From: Halobacillus sp. Marseille-P3879
GTDB lineage: Bacteria > Bacillota > Bacilli > Bacillales > Halobacillaceae
Length of the DNA stretch: 64,000 bases
Direction: 5' to 3'
Assembly (NCBI RefSeq): GCF_900240285.1
Contig: NZ_OESS01000002.1
Location: forward strand, 1,240,001-1,304,000
The notes below the pieces were generated by a model. The model saw only the letters and a list, made by a program, of their open reading frames with translations. It was not told where the DNA came from and ran no database searches. Below, piece by piece: positions 35,607 through 44,693 of this stretch. Each line of letters begins with the position of its first letter. Positions within the stretch are counted from its first letter, which is position 1. Made by a program: the position numbers and the translations under genes.

Positions 35607-36740
35607 CTAAGGCTTCAGCACCACTTTAATACAGTTATCTTCCTTTTTGTTGAAGATTTCATATCCATGAGCAGCATTCTCCAGGGGCATCTGATGAGTA
35701 ATAATTTTTTTGGGGTTGATTTCGCCATTAATAATTTGTTTATAAAGAGGTTCCATAAAAGAACGCGCATGGGCCTGGCCCATTTTCAATTGAATGTTAC
35801 GTGAAAAAAAAGCACCTAAAGGAAAGAGGTTATAATTTCCTCCGTATACTCCTGTGATTTGAACGGTTCCGCACTTCTTTACAGCTTTTGTTGCTATTTG
35901 AATGGGGCCAAGCGTTCCACCCTGCAGTTTCATTTTTTGTTCGACGAATTCCAAAGGGGATTTCTTGCCGTCCATACCTACACAGTCAATGACGATGTCG
36001 GCGCCACCCTTCGTGATTTCCTTCAACGTTTCACCCATATCTGGATATTGCGTGAAGTCAAAGACTTCTGTTTGATTCACTCTTTTCGAATGAAGCAAGC
36101 GATTTTCGATATAATCAACAGCAATAACCCGCTCAGCTCCCTTTTGCCAGGCAAACTGCTGTGCCATCAAACCGATCGGACCACAGCCAAGAACGATCAC
36201 TGTATCTCCTGATTTTACGCCGGCATTTTCTACACTCCAGTAGGCTGTCGGCAGGACGTCTGAGAGAAACAGAAGAGACTCATCCTCTAATTCACAGGAC
36301 TCCGGAATTATAAACGGTGTATAATTTCCAAAAGGTACGCGTAAATACTCAGCCTGACCTCCCGGATGATCTCCGAATTTCTCACTATATCCAAAATACC
36401 CTCCAGAATCATAATGGGGGTTCGCATGATCACACTGACTTTCACGATGAGAATTGCAATATAGACACTGCCCGCAAGCTACTGTAAAGGGAATGACCAC
36501 CCTATCCCCTTTCTTTAGCTTGCTTACTTTAGGGCCGATTTCCTCCACAATCCCCATTGGTTCATGACCAATGACATAACCGATTGGAAGAGGAAAGTTC
36601 CCCTGATACAAATGCAAATCCGATCCGCATATCGCAGTGGAAGTAATCCGTATAATCACATCTTCTTCATGTTCTATTTTGGGAAAGGGAACCTGTTTGA
36701 CTGCTATCGATTTTTTTCCTTGATACGTAACTGCTTTCAT
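35607..36740 (-). CDS. adhB: Zinc-dependent alcohol dehydrogenase (AdhB/formaldehyde dehydrogenase-like)
   Basis: A 377-aa medium-chain dehydrogenase. Catalytic zinc ligands lie in ICGSDLHLYQ and the GHEPMG motif; structural zinc Cys are in ACGQCLYCNSHRESQCDHA. The NAD fold has VIVLGCGPIGLMAQQ. It resembles B. subtilis AdhB (378 aa) along most of its length. The ATG at 36740 follows AGAGGTG. It stands alone; the natural substrate is not known. Confidence 0.88.
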   Translation of the reverse strand: MKAVTYQGKKSIAVKQVPFPKIEHEEDVIIRITSTAICGSDLHLYQGNFPLPIGYVIGHEPMGIVEEIGPKVSKLKKGDRVVIPFTVACGQCLYCNSHRESQCDHANPHYDSGGYFGYSEKFGDHPGGQAEYLRVPFGNYTPFIIPESCELEDESLLFLSDVLPTAYWSVENAGVKSGDTVIVLGCGPIGLMAQQFAWQKGAERVIAVDYIENRLLHSKRVNQTEVFDFTQYPDMGETLKEITKGGADIVIDCVGMDGKKSPLEFVEQKMKLQGGTLGPIQIATKAVKKCGTVQITGVYGGNYNLFPLGAFFSRNIQLKMGQAHARSFMEPLYKQIINGEINPKKIITHQMPLENAAHGYEIFNKKEDNCIKVVLKP

Positions 36741-37231
36741 TATTAACTCACCTCTATTTATACTTAACCCTAATAGTGTGAACTTTTTTGAAGTGTTCAT
36801 TCAGTTAAATTATCCAGGCTATTCTAAAAACGTACAGCATTCCAGCTAAAGTTATCGGGACAGATCGCATTATCAGCCCAAGTTCCATGAAGAGCCGAAA
36901 ACGAAATACCTTTTAGTGTGCTTTTATTTACCATCGATTACTTTAATTGAATGGCTTCACATTGCCCATCACTGATACCCGTAAGTATCCCCTTCATCCC
37001 CGCTTAATTATAGGAAGGTTTCTGTTTTGGCAAATGTGCTGGAAGTCCGCCTAATCATTCATCCTACACTCTTGGGCCCAGAAAAATAACTATATTTTTC
37101 CTTTCTCTACTTGTTAAGTAAGTATTCCTTCGAGTTAAGGAATTCAATCACTGAGACAGGGCGCCGTATGCTCGAGTTAGGGAGGAGGTCTTCTAATTAG
37201 AGCAGGAACAGAGTCCAGATTTATTGTTAAG
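36741..37231. other. Intergenic region, no gene recognised
   Basis: About 490 bp with no convincing ORF on either strand. A short minus-strand frame ending ILTGISDGQCEAIQLK (around 36945-37005) may be the tail of a decayed gene. Confidence 0.4.
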
Positions 37232-37270
37232 CAATAAAAAACAAGCTGGGCAGTAGTAACCCAGCTTGTT
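37232..37270 (-). terminator. Terminator of the aromatic acid transporter gene
   Basis: AACAAGCTGGG and CCCAGCTTGTT form an 11-bp perfect stem followed by TTTTTATTG on the minus strand. Confidence 0.9.
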
Positions 37271-37287
37271 CGTTTTAAATACTATGA

Positions 37288-38643
37288 TCATACAACTTCT
37301 TTCGTTTTATCATCCCCATCATACGATTCACCTTCTCTGTTATAATGAGCATGTTTTTCCTGAACAAACAAAATCGCTACACCCCCGAGAACGGCGGCCA
37401 TGGCGATCACTGTAAAATTCACCTGGGAAGACATGTTCATTGTCAGTAGAATACCGACAAACGTTGGGGCAAAGATGCCGCCTACCCTCCCAAATGCCAT
37501 TGCGGCTCCGACCCCGGTGGAACGCATGGAAGGCGGATAGTATTGTGAAACAAAGGCATTGCTGATATTCTGGACACCAACCGATGCAGCCCCGATCATC
37601 CCTATTAACAGATAAGCCAATATAATATTCTGTGTCAAACCGATACTCGCCAGTGCCACAGCCCCGATAATATAAAGCGGAACCATAACTTTTTTAAAGC
37701 CCCACTTGTCCGCCAGCCTTCCAAAAATAATCGTACCGACGATGGCACCGACATTCATCATAGCGACGAACACTAAACTAGAGCTCAAACTATATCCCGC
37801 TTCGATCATCAATTTCGGCAGCCAGGTATTCATCGCATAAATAAGCACAAAACAGGAAAAGCAGGAGATCCAGAACATAATCGTGCTGATGGCACGTTTC
37901 TTTTCAAAAAGTTTCACCAATGGAAGTCCTTTTCTTGCAGGCTCAGGTTTCTCAAAGGTAGTTCTGTCATCTAGTGTAGTTTCCGGATCGATTCTTTGCA
38001 GGAGCTCCCTTAATTTCTCTTCCTTCCCTTTGGCTAACAAGAAGCTTGCTGATTCTGGAAGACTTTTTGCGATAAAAGGGATCAGCAATAAGGGAAGACC
38101 TGCGATCCAGAAAATCGGCTGCCAGCCAAGCGCAGGCAAAATGGATTTACTGAACAATGCAGCCGCAATGGCTCCGATCGAGTACCCACAAAAAATAAAA
38201 GAAACCATCGCAGCCCTAATTTTTTTCGGAGCATATTCAGTGGAGAGTGCGATTACGTTCGGCATAACTCCCCCAAGTCCCAGTCCCGCAATCACTCGGA
38301 ATACCGTAAACATCGTCGGTCCTGCAGCAAATGCCGACAGGGCGGTGAACAAACTGAAAAGGACGGTACATAGCAGGATGACATTCTTTCGGCCCAGTTT
38401 ATCTGCCAATAATCCGAAAAGTACAGCACCGACAGCCGTGCCGGCAGCAGTGTAGCTTCCAATGGCTCCTGCTGTTACGGAAGATATGTTCCACTCTTCT
38501 ATTAAGGAAGGGACAACCGAGCCATAAATGACAACATCATACCCATCCATAAGAATGATGAAGAAGCACCAGAAAATAATAGAAAAATGGAAGGAACGAA
38601 AGCGACTGTTATCAATAATTTGTTCTGGATGAACAGCTTTCAT
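37288..38643 (-). CDS. MFS transporter, aromatic acid:H+ symporter (AAHS) family
   Basis: A 451-aa, 12-helix transporter. The first helix carries DGYDVVIYGSVVPSL, the AAHS signature around the conserved aspartate, and the 2-3 loop GLLADKLGRKNV is the MFS motif. A long loop (about 205-250) splits the halves. Related members import benzoate, 4-hydroxybenzoate or protocatechuate. The ATG at 38643 has AGGGGG six bases upstream. It follows the Dabb and PhzS-like monooxygenase genes on the same strand, so uptake and hydroxylation of an aromatic acid is the likely theme. Confidence 0.88.
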   Translation of the reverse strand: MKAVHPEQIIDNSRFRSFHFSIIFWCFFIILMDGYDVVIYGSVVPSLIEEWNISSVTAGAIGSYTAAGTAVGAVLFGLLADKLGRKNVILLCTVLFSLFTALSAFAAGPTMFTVFRVIAGLGLGGVMPNVIALSTEYAPKKIRAAMVSFIFCGYSIGAIAAALFSKSILPALGWQPIFWIAGLPLLLIPFIAKSLPESASFLLAKGKEEKLRELLQRIDPETTLDDRTTFEKPEPARKGLPLVKLFEKKRAISTIMFWISCFSCFVLIYAMNTWLPKLMIEAGYSLSSSLVFVAMMNVGAIVGTIIFGRLADKWGFKKVMVPLYIIGAVALASIGLTQNIILAYLLIGMIGAASVGVQNISNAFVSQYYPPSMRSTGVGAAMAFGRVGGIFAPTFVGILLTMNMSSQVNFTVIAMAAVLGGVAILFVQEKHAHYNREGESYDGDDKTKEVV

Positions 38644-38709
38644 AAAAATCCCCCTGCGAAATTTTAAATTAACGCGTTCAAGCACTAAAGCTTAAGATTA
38701 AAAATAAGA

Positions 38710-39003
38710 TTAGATTTCAAAATCCACAATAATACTGTCTTCGAGACCGATATTTTTCAAATAAGAAACAATTTCCTGATGGGCGGGATGCGGTCCATAA
38801 TTTTCCAGGGAATCCCTGTCCTTGAAGCGCACCGTCAGTCCGACATCATAGCCCTGGCTGCGACTGGAAAAATTAATGCCCTGCTGAATATCCACGATTC
38901 CCGGGATTATGTTCTTCAGCCGCAGTGTCCTGCGAATCAGCTCCTGCTTCTGTTCAGTTGTTGTTTCATGAGAAAACTTAACTAATACAATGTGTTCTAT
39001 CAT
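38710..39003 (-). CDS. Dabb (stress-responsive alpha/beta barrel) domain protein
   Basis: A 97-aa dimeric ferredoxin-like barrel starting MIEHIVLVKFSHETT, with YDVGLTVRFKDRDSLENYGPHPAHQEIVSYL, split here by a conserved His. Dabb proteins range from stress proteins to cyclases and decarboxylating enzymes of aromatic metabolism. It lies 10 bp behind the flavin monooxygenase, so it probably acts on that enzyme's product or as a small accessory enzyme. Confidence 0.85.
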   Translation of the reverse strand: MIEHIVLVKFSHETTTEQKQELIRRTLRLKNIIPGIVDIQQGINFSSRSQGYDVGLTVRFKDRDSLENYGPHPAHQEIVSYLKNIGLEDSIIVDFEI

Positions 39004-39013
39004 AGCTGCACTC

Positions 39014-40264
39014 CTATTTACTATTCAATGTCTCCCGATCGAAGCCGGCAAGCTTTTTATATTTATTAGCAACTTCCGCTAGCTCATCATACGAAATCAC
39101 ATCTTCCAATTTATCAAAACCTTCAGGCGCCCGATCTTCGACCATCTGCATAACAACTTCAGGCCCGTTCTGCCGATTAGTCCGAACGATATTGGCTGTT
39201 GGTTCCAGTCTTGCTTGTTCATATGCTCGCAAAGCAGCTTCTGTATTCGGCTCTTCTGCAAGGGTTTGGGCTAAAGCATCAGCATCAAGAATCGCCTGCG
39301 ATGCACCATTCGACCCAATCGGATACATCGGGTGAGCAGCATCTCCAAGCAGCGTTACACGTCCGAATGTCCAACGAGGTACCGGATCACGGTCAACCAT
39401 CGGGAATTCATAAACAGCATCTGTTTCTTCAATCAACCGAGGAACATTCAGCCAGCCAAAATCCCAGCCAGCAAAATGAGGAGCAAATTTTTCTTTATCT
39501 ATTTCCATGTTCCAATCTGCCCGTGAAATCAATCCCTCATCCACTTTCAGTTCAGCAATCCAGTTGACAAGAGACCGCCCTTTTTCATTTACCTTCGGAC
39601 ATACAGGATAGGCAACAAATTTTTGATCCTGGTAACCAGCCATAATCATCGACTTACCCGTCATAAAGGGAGTGGATTCTGTCATACCACGCCATAAAAT
39701 CCTGCCACTGAATTTCGGCTCTCCTTCATTTGGATAATAAAATTTACGGACAGCCGAATGGATGCCATCTGCTGCGATCATTGTATCGGCGCTATAAGTA
39801 CCTGCATGTTCCCCTGTTTTTTTATTTTTAAAATGAGCGGTTACCTTGTCACCGAACATTTGAAATGAAGTCAAGTGGTGTCCGGTATAAACGGCATTCT
39901 CACCTATCCGTTCTTTAACAGCGTTCAGCAAAATCATTTGCAGTCGGCCGCGATGGATCGAATATTGAGGCCAATGATAGCCGGCATTCAGCCCTCGGCC
40001 CTCCTGCCAAATCTTCTTGCCAAACTTATTGACGTACATAAGTTCGGCAGTCGGAAGACCTTCCTTTTTAAGCTCATCATCCAGGTCCAGTTCTGTCAGA
40101 ACCTTCACCGCATGAGGTAAAAGGTTAATTCCAACCCCTAACGCTTTAATCGTTTCTACACTTTCAAAGACACGCACTGACACGCCAACGCGGTGAAGCT
40201 TAAGAGCCGCAACAAGCCCGCCTATCCCCCCGCCGACGATTATCGCCGTCCTAGTATCAGACAT
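39014..40264 (-). CDS. FAD-dependent aromatic monooxygenase, PhzS-like
   Basis: A 416-aa class A flavin monooxygenase. The FAD GxGxxG motif is IIVGGGIGGLVAALKL, the mid motif is ADGIHSAVRK, and the second FAD motif is TLLGDAAHPMYPIGSNGASQAILD. The stretch LGVGINLLPHAVKVL and YPQYSIHRGRLQMILL closely resembles PhzS (5-methylphenazine-1-carboxylate monooxygenase) as I remember it. No phenazine core genes are present, so the substrate is more likely a simple aromatic acid brought in by the AAHS transporter downstream. Confidence 0.85.
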   Translation of the reverse strand: MSDTRTAIIVGGGIGGLVAALKLHRVGVSVRVFESVETIKALGVGINLLPHAVKVLTELDLDDELKKEGLPTAELMYVNKFGKKIWQEGRGLNAGYHWPQYSIHRGRLQMILLNAVKERIGENAVYTGHHLTSFQMFGDKVTAHFKNKKTGEHAGTYSADTMIAADGIHSAVRKFYYPNEGEPKFSGRILWRGMTESTPFMTGKSMIMAGYQDQKFVAYPVCPKVNEKGRSLVNWIAELKVDEGLISRADWNMEIDKEKFAPHFAGWDFGWLNVPRLIEETDAVYEFPMVDRDPVPRWTFGRVTLLGDAAHPMYPIGSNGASQAILDADALAQTLAEEPNTEAALRAYEQARLEPTANIVRTNRQNGPEVVMQMVEDRAPEGFDKLEDVISYDELAEVANKYKKLAGFDRETLNSK

Positions 40265-40550
40265 CTCGAATCCTCCCTGATAAAAATTAATAATATTATA
40301 TTTTTTCTAACAATTTAATCTGTTTTACTATTATTACATAAAAAATCGAGATTTCAATATTAAATTTACATGCAGTGAAAACTCGGCAAAGTCAGCTCCT
40401 AGCGTTAAGTCAGAATATGCTTCCCGTAAGCGTAAAGGTGAAATCTATTATTTCATTGAGTCAACAGTATAGAAAAAAGGTAACTACATTTTTTCCTCGT
40501 CTTTTTTGTAAAGTATGTTGAAAGGTAAGTGTCCTTTTAGAAGTTAGGAA
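40265..40550. other. Intergenic region upstream of the PhzS-like gene
   Basis: AT-rich, with no ORF recognised. It should hold the promoter of the minus-strand monooxygenase-Dabb-transporter unit; no box was convincing. Confidence 0.4.
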
Positions 40551-40580
40551 AAGCGACTATCTATAATTAGATAATCGCTT
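40551..40580 (-). terminator. Probable terminator of the ABC exporter operon
   Basis: AAGCGA-TTATCT pairs with AGATA-TCGCTT with one mismatch per arm, followed by a short TTTT on the minus strand. Confidence 0.5.
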
Positions 40581-40655
40581 CTTAAATGGAAACGTTCGTT
40601 TGGCCCGTTACATAGATCATGGAGTTAATTAGTTTTCAAGGTTTCCCTGACAAGA

Positions 40656-42269
40656 TTAAGCCCCTTCAACCAAATCCCGTCGATTATAACCAAGGAAACC
40701 AGTTACTATCAAAGCAATGCTTATTACGCTTATTGTCAGGAAAGTTACCGTATCAAAATCTTCTAACGGTAATCGAGGTATCCAGCTTTGGATGGCTGTT
40801 TTTGAAAACCACTCTGGCAAGTCTAATATACCTCCAAAGTAGTTTATCAAGAAGGAGTAGGCAAGATAAACATACACCACTTTACCTAACTTTGGGGCCC
40901 AGCCAAGAGCTAATGCCGCCATGCCAGTAAAGAACAATACGGACGGTAAGAAATTGAAGCCAGCAGCAAGAAAGTCAATCATATCCATCGTTGACTTATC
41001 TCCCATGGTTGTGATCGCTGTGCCCCCAAGAGTGCCCGCAGCTAATAAAATTCCTATCAGACCGGAAACCATGGCTAAACCAATACTGGTCCAATAGAAC
41101 CGGCTGCGGGTAACTCTTGTGGCATAAAGCTGACTTAAGCGTGATCGGTTTTCTTCAGCAAAAAGTTTATTTACAAGAACAATTGGTAAAATGGAAACTA
41201 ACCCGATCATGACCATCATAATCGTGCCAGTGAATGATTCTTCAATTGAGGCTCCAGAATGCGAAAACATCTGCTGCACGATTTCATTACTCTCAAGAAA
41301 GGTTTGCATATCTCCATAGATGGAGCCATAGGCTGCACCCATCACAACAAAGGTAATCAACCAGCTAATCATTACACCTTTGTTAATCTTTATTAATAAA
41401 CCGCGGACAGACAATAAGGATTTCCTGGCACTTTCCCGTCCTTGTCTTTCAGGGAGATAGCCAGCTCCCATATCGCGAGCCCCTTCAAGTGCAAAAGCAA
41501 CGGCCATCATGATTAAACTAAAACTCAATGCAAAAATAAGTGGGATCCAGTTATTTTCTGTAAAAGGATAAGTCAAATAGGTCCAGCCCATAGGATTAAT
41601 CATGGACAGATCCACATTGGAGACATCTGTTCCGGCACGACTAATATAAAGAAGTCCTATTATCCCAAGTGCTGAACCTGTTGCACCTGAGGAAGCAGGC
41701 ATGATCTGTGCCATAACCAGAGCAATTCCGGCACCGATAACCCCGGCCATTCCGATGGAAGCTCCGAACAAAAAGGAGCCTTCAACAGTAATCGTTTCAG
41801 CCCCAAAATTTAACATTACACCGCTAATAAAAAGGGCCAATAAAACATTAATAAATACAACTTCTACCATTGTGGCAAGGGAATTTGCTTGACGTCCTAT
41901 TCGAAAGGAGCGCACGATTTCAGTCAACCCGCGATCCTCCTCTTTACGAGTATGGCTTACTACGTGTAAAACAGCGATGACCATTGCAAATAAACCACAA
42001 AACAGTAGCATTTCATGTGAATACATAGCTCCTAAAGTATACTCACCAGCTGTTTCAACTGGCGTAGGCCCTACCATGGCGATCATAGCAGGATTTTGCA
42101 AAGTTTCGTACATCCCAATCAAGCCCTGACCTTTTGCGATTTCTTGAAAAGCTGGAACATAGGCAGCTGAAAATAAGCCGAGTCCTATAACCCAAACCAT
42201 CATTTTCTTCCAATCACGTTTTAGGTAAAGCAGAAACAGGGTATTCCAGCCCGCAAATTTTTCCTTCAT
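40656..42269 (-). CDS. ABC exporter permease (polyketide antibiotic exporter type)
   Basis: A 537-aa protein with about 12 membrane helices in two related halves, the layout of TnrB3-like exporters (COG3559). Each half starts with a cytoplasmic basic stretch (LYLKRDWKKMMVW and LLIKINKGVMISW). It lies 25 bp behind its ATPase. The cargo is unknown; such systems export drugs or lipids and are usually controlled by the TetR gene in the same operon, as seen here. Confidence 0.85.
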   Translation of the reverse strand: MKEKFAGWNTLFLLYLKRDWKKMMVWVIGLGLFSAAYVPAFQEIAKGQGLIGMYETLQNPAMIAMVGPTPVETAGEYTLGAMYSHEMLLFCGLFAMVIAVLHVVSHTRKEEDRGLTEIVRSFRIGRQANSLATMVEVVFINVLLALFISGVMLNFGAETITVEGSFLFGASIGMAGVIGAGIALVMAQIMPASSGATGSALGIIGLLYISRAGTDVSNVDLSMINPMGWTYLTYPFTENNWIPLIFALSFSLIMMAVAFALEGARDMGAGYLPERQGRESARKSLLSVRGLLIKINKGVMISWLITFVVMGAAYGSIYGDMQTFLESNEIVQQMFSHSGASIEESFTGTIMMVMIGLVSILPIVLVNKLFAEENRSRLSQLYATRVTRSRFYWTSIGLAMVSGLIGILLAAGTLGGTAITTMGDKSTMDMIDFLAAGFNFLPSVLFFTGMAALALGWAPKLGKVVYVYLAYSFLINYFGGILDLPEWFSKTAIQSWIPRLPLEDFDTVTFLTISVISIALIVTGFLGYNRRDLVEGA

Positions 42270-42294
42270 CGTCGTTCAACCTCCTTTCAAACAG

Positions 42295-43176
42295 CTATCC
42301 TTCATAATGACGCATAAACAAATCTTCAAGAGTCGGCGGAACAGATTCAAATTTCATGACTCCCAGTTTGCTTGCTTCTCTTAAAATATCATCAAGGTAT
42401 TTATGATCAGCAGAAAATGTTGCATGGTTATCTTTTTGTTCGAAATCAAATACTCCATTTACATTGGCCATTTCTGACACATCGCCTTCTGTTGCTAAAG
42501 TTATGGTAGAACGAGTCAAGTGGCGTAATTCTTCCAGACTGCCTGATTCCACAATCTCACCCTGGCGAATGATGACTACCCTGTCGGCCAAGCGCTCTAC
42601 TTCACTCAAAATATGAGAGGATAACAGGATGGATTTACCTGCTCCTTTGATTTTTTCTACTTCTTCTTGAAAAATGGCCTCCATTAAAGGATCCAGTCCA
42701 GATGTCGGTTCATCGAAAATATATAAATCCGAATCAGCAGCTAATGCTGCAATTAATCCAACCTTTTGACGATTCCCTTTCGAATACCCCTTAGCTTTTT
42801 TCTTCGGGTCCAACTCAAAACGTTTGATTAAATCGTCGCGTTTTTGTTTATCTCCGCCGCCGTGCAATTTAAGGAACAAATCGATAATCTCGCCACCGGT
42901 CAGGTTTTCCCACAGTGTGACATCACCTGGAACGTATGAAATACGCTTATGAATTTCAAGGCTGTCTTTCCAAGCATCCTTACCGAATATTTCTGCAATA
43001 CCGGCATCTCGTTTAATAATCCCCAGCAGGATACGAATCGTCGAAGATTTTCCAGCCCCATTGGGACCAATAAAACCGACCACTTCTCCAGCGTTCACCT
43101 TAAATGTCACGTCACTTAATGCCTGAAACTTACCGAATGTTTTTTGTAAACCCTGGATATTCACAATTTCCGACAT
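42295..43176 (-). CDS. ABC transporter ATP-binding protein
   Basis: A 293-aa ATPase with Walker A GPNGAGKSST (about 38-47), Q-loop SYVPGDVTLWENL, signature YSKGNRQKVGLIAALA, Walker B LYIFDEPTSGLD and a switch His in LLSSHILSEV. The C-terminal 70 residues form the DrrA-like regulatory extension. It lies 60 bp after the TetR gene and 25 bp before the permease. AAAGGAG stands a little far (about 12 nt) from the ATG. Confidence 0.93.
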   Translation of the reverse strand: MSEIVNIQGLQKTFGKFQALSDVTFKVNAGEVVGFIGPNGAGKSSTIRILLGIIKRDAGIAEIFGKDAWKDSLEIHKRISYVPGDVTLWENLTGGEIIDLFLKLHGGGDKQKRDDLIKRFELDPKKKAKGYSKGNRQKVGLIAALAADSDLYIFDEPTSGLDPLMEAIFQEEVEKIKGAGKSILLSSHILSEVERLADRVVIIRQGEIVESGSLEELRHLTRSTITLATEGDVSEMANVNGVFDFEQKDNHATFSADHKYLDDILREASKLGVMKFESVPPTLEDLFMRHYEG

Positions 43177-43236
43177 AACACGAACACTCCTTTTATTAAA
43201 GTGAAGTTAAAACTTCCCTATGAAAGCATGATATCT

Positions 43237-43857
43237 TTATTTATAAAAGCTCAACTTCAGTATTTCAGCATAGCTTTGCCAGTCTTTAAGATATTGCTCT
43301 CCAAATTCAATCATGTTTTCAAAGGTATCGATCTGCTGGATGGCTTTATCACCAAATCCAAACATGGTCCAATTGAGGATTTCAATGGCCTTTTCAACAT
43401 CGATCTCTTCACGGAACTTGGAGTAATCAATATTTTGATAGATCAGCTTCGTGCCTCGCTCATAGATGGCATCAACTTTATTCTTAACAACTTCTTTTAC
43501 TTCAGGCGATTCCTCCTGGATCGAATTAGTCAGAAAATCAAATACGTGAGGATATTTTTTGTGAATATACAATTTCTGCATTCCAATATTTTCAAGTCTT
43601 TTAAAGAGATCGGTTTCAGTTAAATCAATCTGTTCATAAAGCTGCTCGATAATTTGTACACTGTAATCGATTAAATATACGTAAAGATCTTTCTTGCTAT
43701 TAAAATAATTAAATAACGATCCTTTAGAAATTTTTGCTTCCTTTACGATGTCGTTTGTGGATGCTTTATCGAAACCATTTTGAACAAATTCCTTTATGGC
43801 CGCGTTAATAATCAGTTCTTTTTTCTCACCATTTAATTTATGAAAATTTGAATTAAT
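43237..43857 (-). CDS. TetR family repressor of the ABC exporter, probable ATT start
   Basis: A 206-aa regulator. The HTH is complete: NGEKKELIINAAIKEFVQNG ... FDKASTNDIVKEAKISKGSLFNYFNSKKDLY, residues about 9-57. The frame has no ATG, GTG or TTG until residue 93. Reading back from the HTH, GGAAGGAG is followed nine bases later by ATT AAT TCA, giving a start INSNFHKLNGEKK that has the usual TetR length. ATT is a rare but real bacterial start (as in infC). A start only at the internal ATG (43581) would delete the DNA-binding domain. Two dyad operators overlap its promoter. Confidence 0.85.
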   Translation of the reverse strand: MNSNFHKLNGEKKELIINAAIKEFVQNGFDKASTNDIVKEAKISKGSLFNYFNSKKDLYVYLIDYSVQIIEQLYEQIDLTETDLFKRLENIGMQKLYIHKKYPHVFDFLTNSIQEESPEVKEVVKNKVDAIYERGTKLIYQNIDYSKFREEIDVEKAIEILNWTMFGFGDKAIQQIDTFENMIEFGEQYLKDWQSYAEILKLSFYK

Positions 43858-43884
43858 GACTGTAATCTCCTTCCAGTGATTATT

Positions 43885-43899
43885 TGACCAATTTGGTCA
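43885..43899. promoter_or_regulatory. TetR operator 1 (proximal)
   Basis: TGACCA-ATT-TGGTCA, in fact symmetric over 7+1+7 bases, lies just downstream of the -10 at about the transcription start. Confidence 0.8.
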
Positions 43900-43904
43900 T
43901 TTTA

Positions 43905-43933
43905 ATAATAGCATTAATGACCACGTTGGTCAA
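43905..43933 (-). promoter_or_regulatory. Promoter of the tetR-ABC operon
   Basis: Minus-strand TTGACC (43928-43933), 17 nt, TATTAT (43905-43910). The -35 is inside operator 2 and operator 1 follows the -10, so the repressor can block both elements. Confidence 0.8.
43918..43932. promoter_or_regulatory. TetR operator 2 (distal)
   Basis: TGACCA-CGT-TGGTCA, the same half-sites as operator 1. Centres are 33 bp apart, about three helical turns. Confidence 0.8.
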
Positions 43934-43991
43934 CGAAATATATAGGCGGTCAGCTGCTTTTTAATGAGCTCAATTCTTACAACCAATATTA

Positions 43992-44026
43992 AAAGAATCC
44001 ATTTTCAAACAAAAAATGGATTCTTT
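43992..44026. terminator. Hairpin in the intergenic region before tetR
   Basis: AAAGAATCCATTTT pairs with AAAATGGATTCTTT around 7 nt. TTTT flanks the stem on the minus strand; it may end the acetyltransferase transcript, 200 bp away. The rest of 43934-44231 holds nothing else recognised. Confidence 0.55.
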
Positions 44027-44231
44027 CTGAAGTACTATATAATTTTCTTTAACAAACTTGCTGATCTCATAAGCTGACCATCTGAAGAGCAACTATTAAA
44101 TCATTTAATTCCCTTACCCCTATCTAAAGTTTAAATAGCAAAGAGATTATCGCCTGCTGGAAAGCCGCTCCCCTACTTATACGCAAAATCAAGTTTTTCA
44201 GCCAATCCCCCTAGAAGAAATTAGAGTGATG

Positions 44232-44693
44232 TTAAATGTAACCTTTCATCCTCATAACCTTTCCTTCCACTTCTAACCCCACTTCTCTCATTCCGATTTT
44301 GTGATAAAAATTTATGGCAGAAGTATTTGTTATAGAAACTCTTAGATGGTAGTCACTTACATGATGCTCTTTAAAGAATTTGATTGCATATTCATTTAAT
44401 TCTTTCCCCTTACCTTTTCCACGCATTTCAGGGATTAAATAATACAAATGAACATAGCCAATCATTTTTCCTTCATATTCCCGTATTGATAATTCCAATT
44501 GTCCAATGTATCTTTTATCTTCTTCAACTAAAACAAAACCCCCGGGGAAATCGTTTGTTTTTTGTTCCAGCCAATTAATATAATCCAGTTTTTCAAAGTT
44601 TGACATCTTCCCAAAACTGACTTTAAATGAATCTTTTCTGAATTCCACCACTTGATCGCGGTGCTTATCAATATCAATTGTTTCAAAGTGCAA
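44232..44693 (-). CDS. GNAT family N-acetyltransferase
   Basis: A 153-aa GNAT-fold enzyme. Acetyl-CoA loop YYLIPEMRGKGKGKELNEYA matches the Q/RxxGxG/A motif; the C-terminal strand-helix SITNTSAINFYHKIGMREVG is typical. The start is TTG at 44693 behind GGAGGTGAT; no ATG is in frame. The substrate is unknown and neighbours give no hint. Confidence 0.88.
   Translation of the reverse strand: MHFETIDIDKHRDQVVEFRKDSFKVSFGKMSNFEKLDYINWLEQKTNDFPGGFVLVEEDKRYIGQLELSIREYEGKMIGYVHLYYLIPEMRGKGKGKELNEYAIKFFKEHHVSDYHLRVSITNTSAINFYHKIGMREVGLEVEGKVMRMKGYI

Noticed and set aside
37883-38455. Plus-strand 190-codon frame inside the AAHS transporter
   Set aside because: Antisense shadow of a well-supported 12-helix transporter; no ribosome site.
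39199-39567. Plus-strand 122-codon frame
   Set aside because: Fully inside the PhzS-like gene on the opposite strand and unlike any family.
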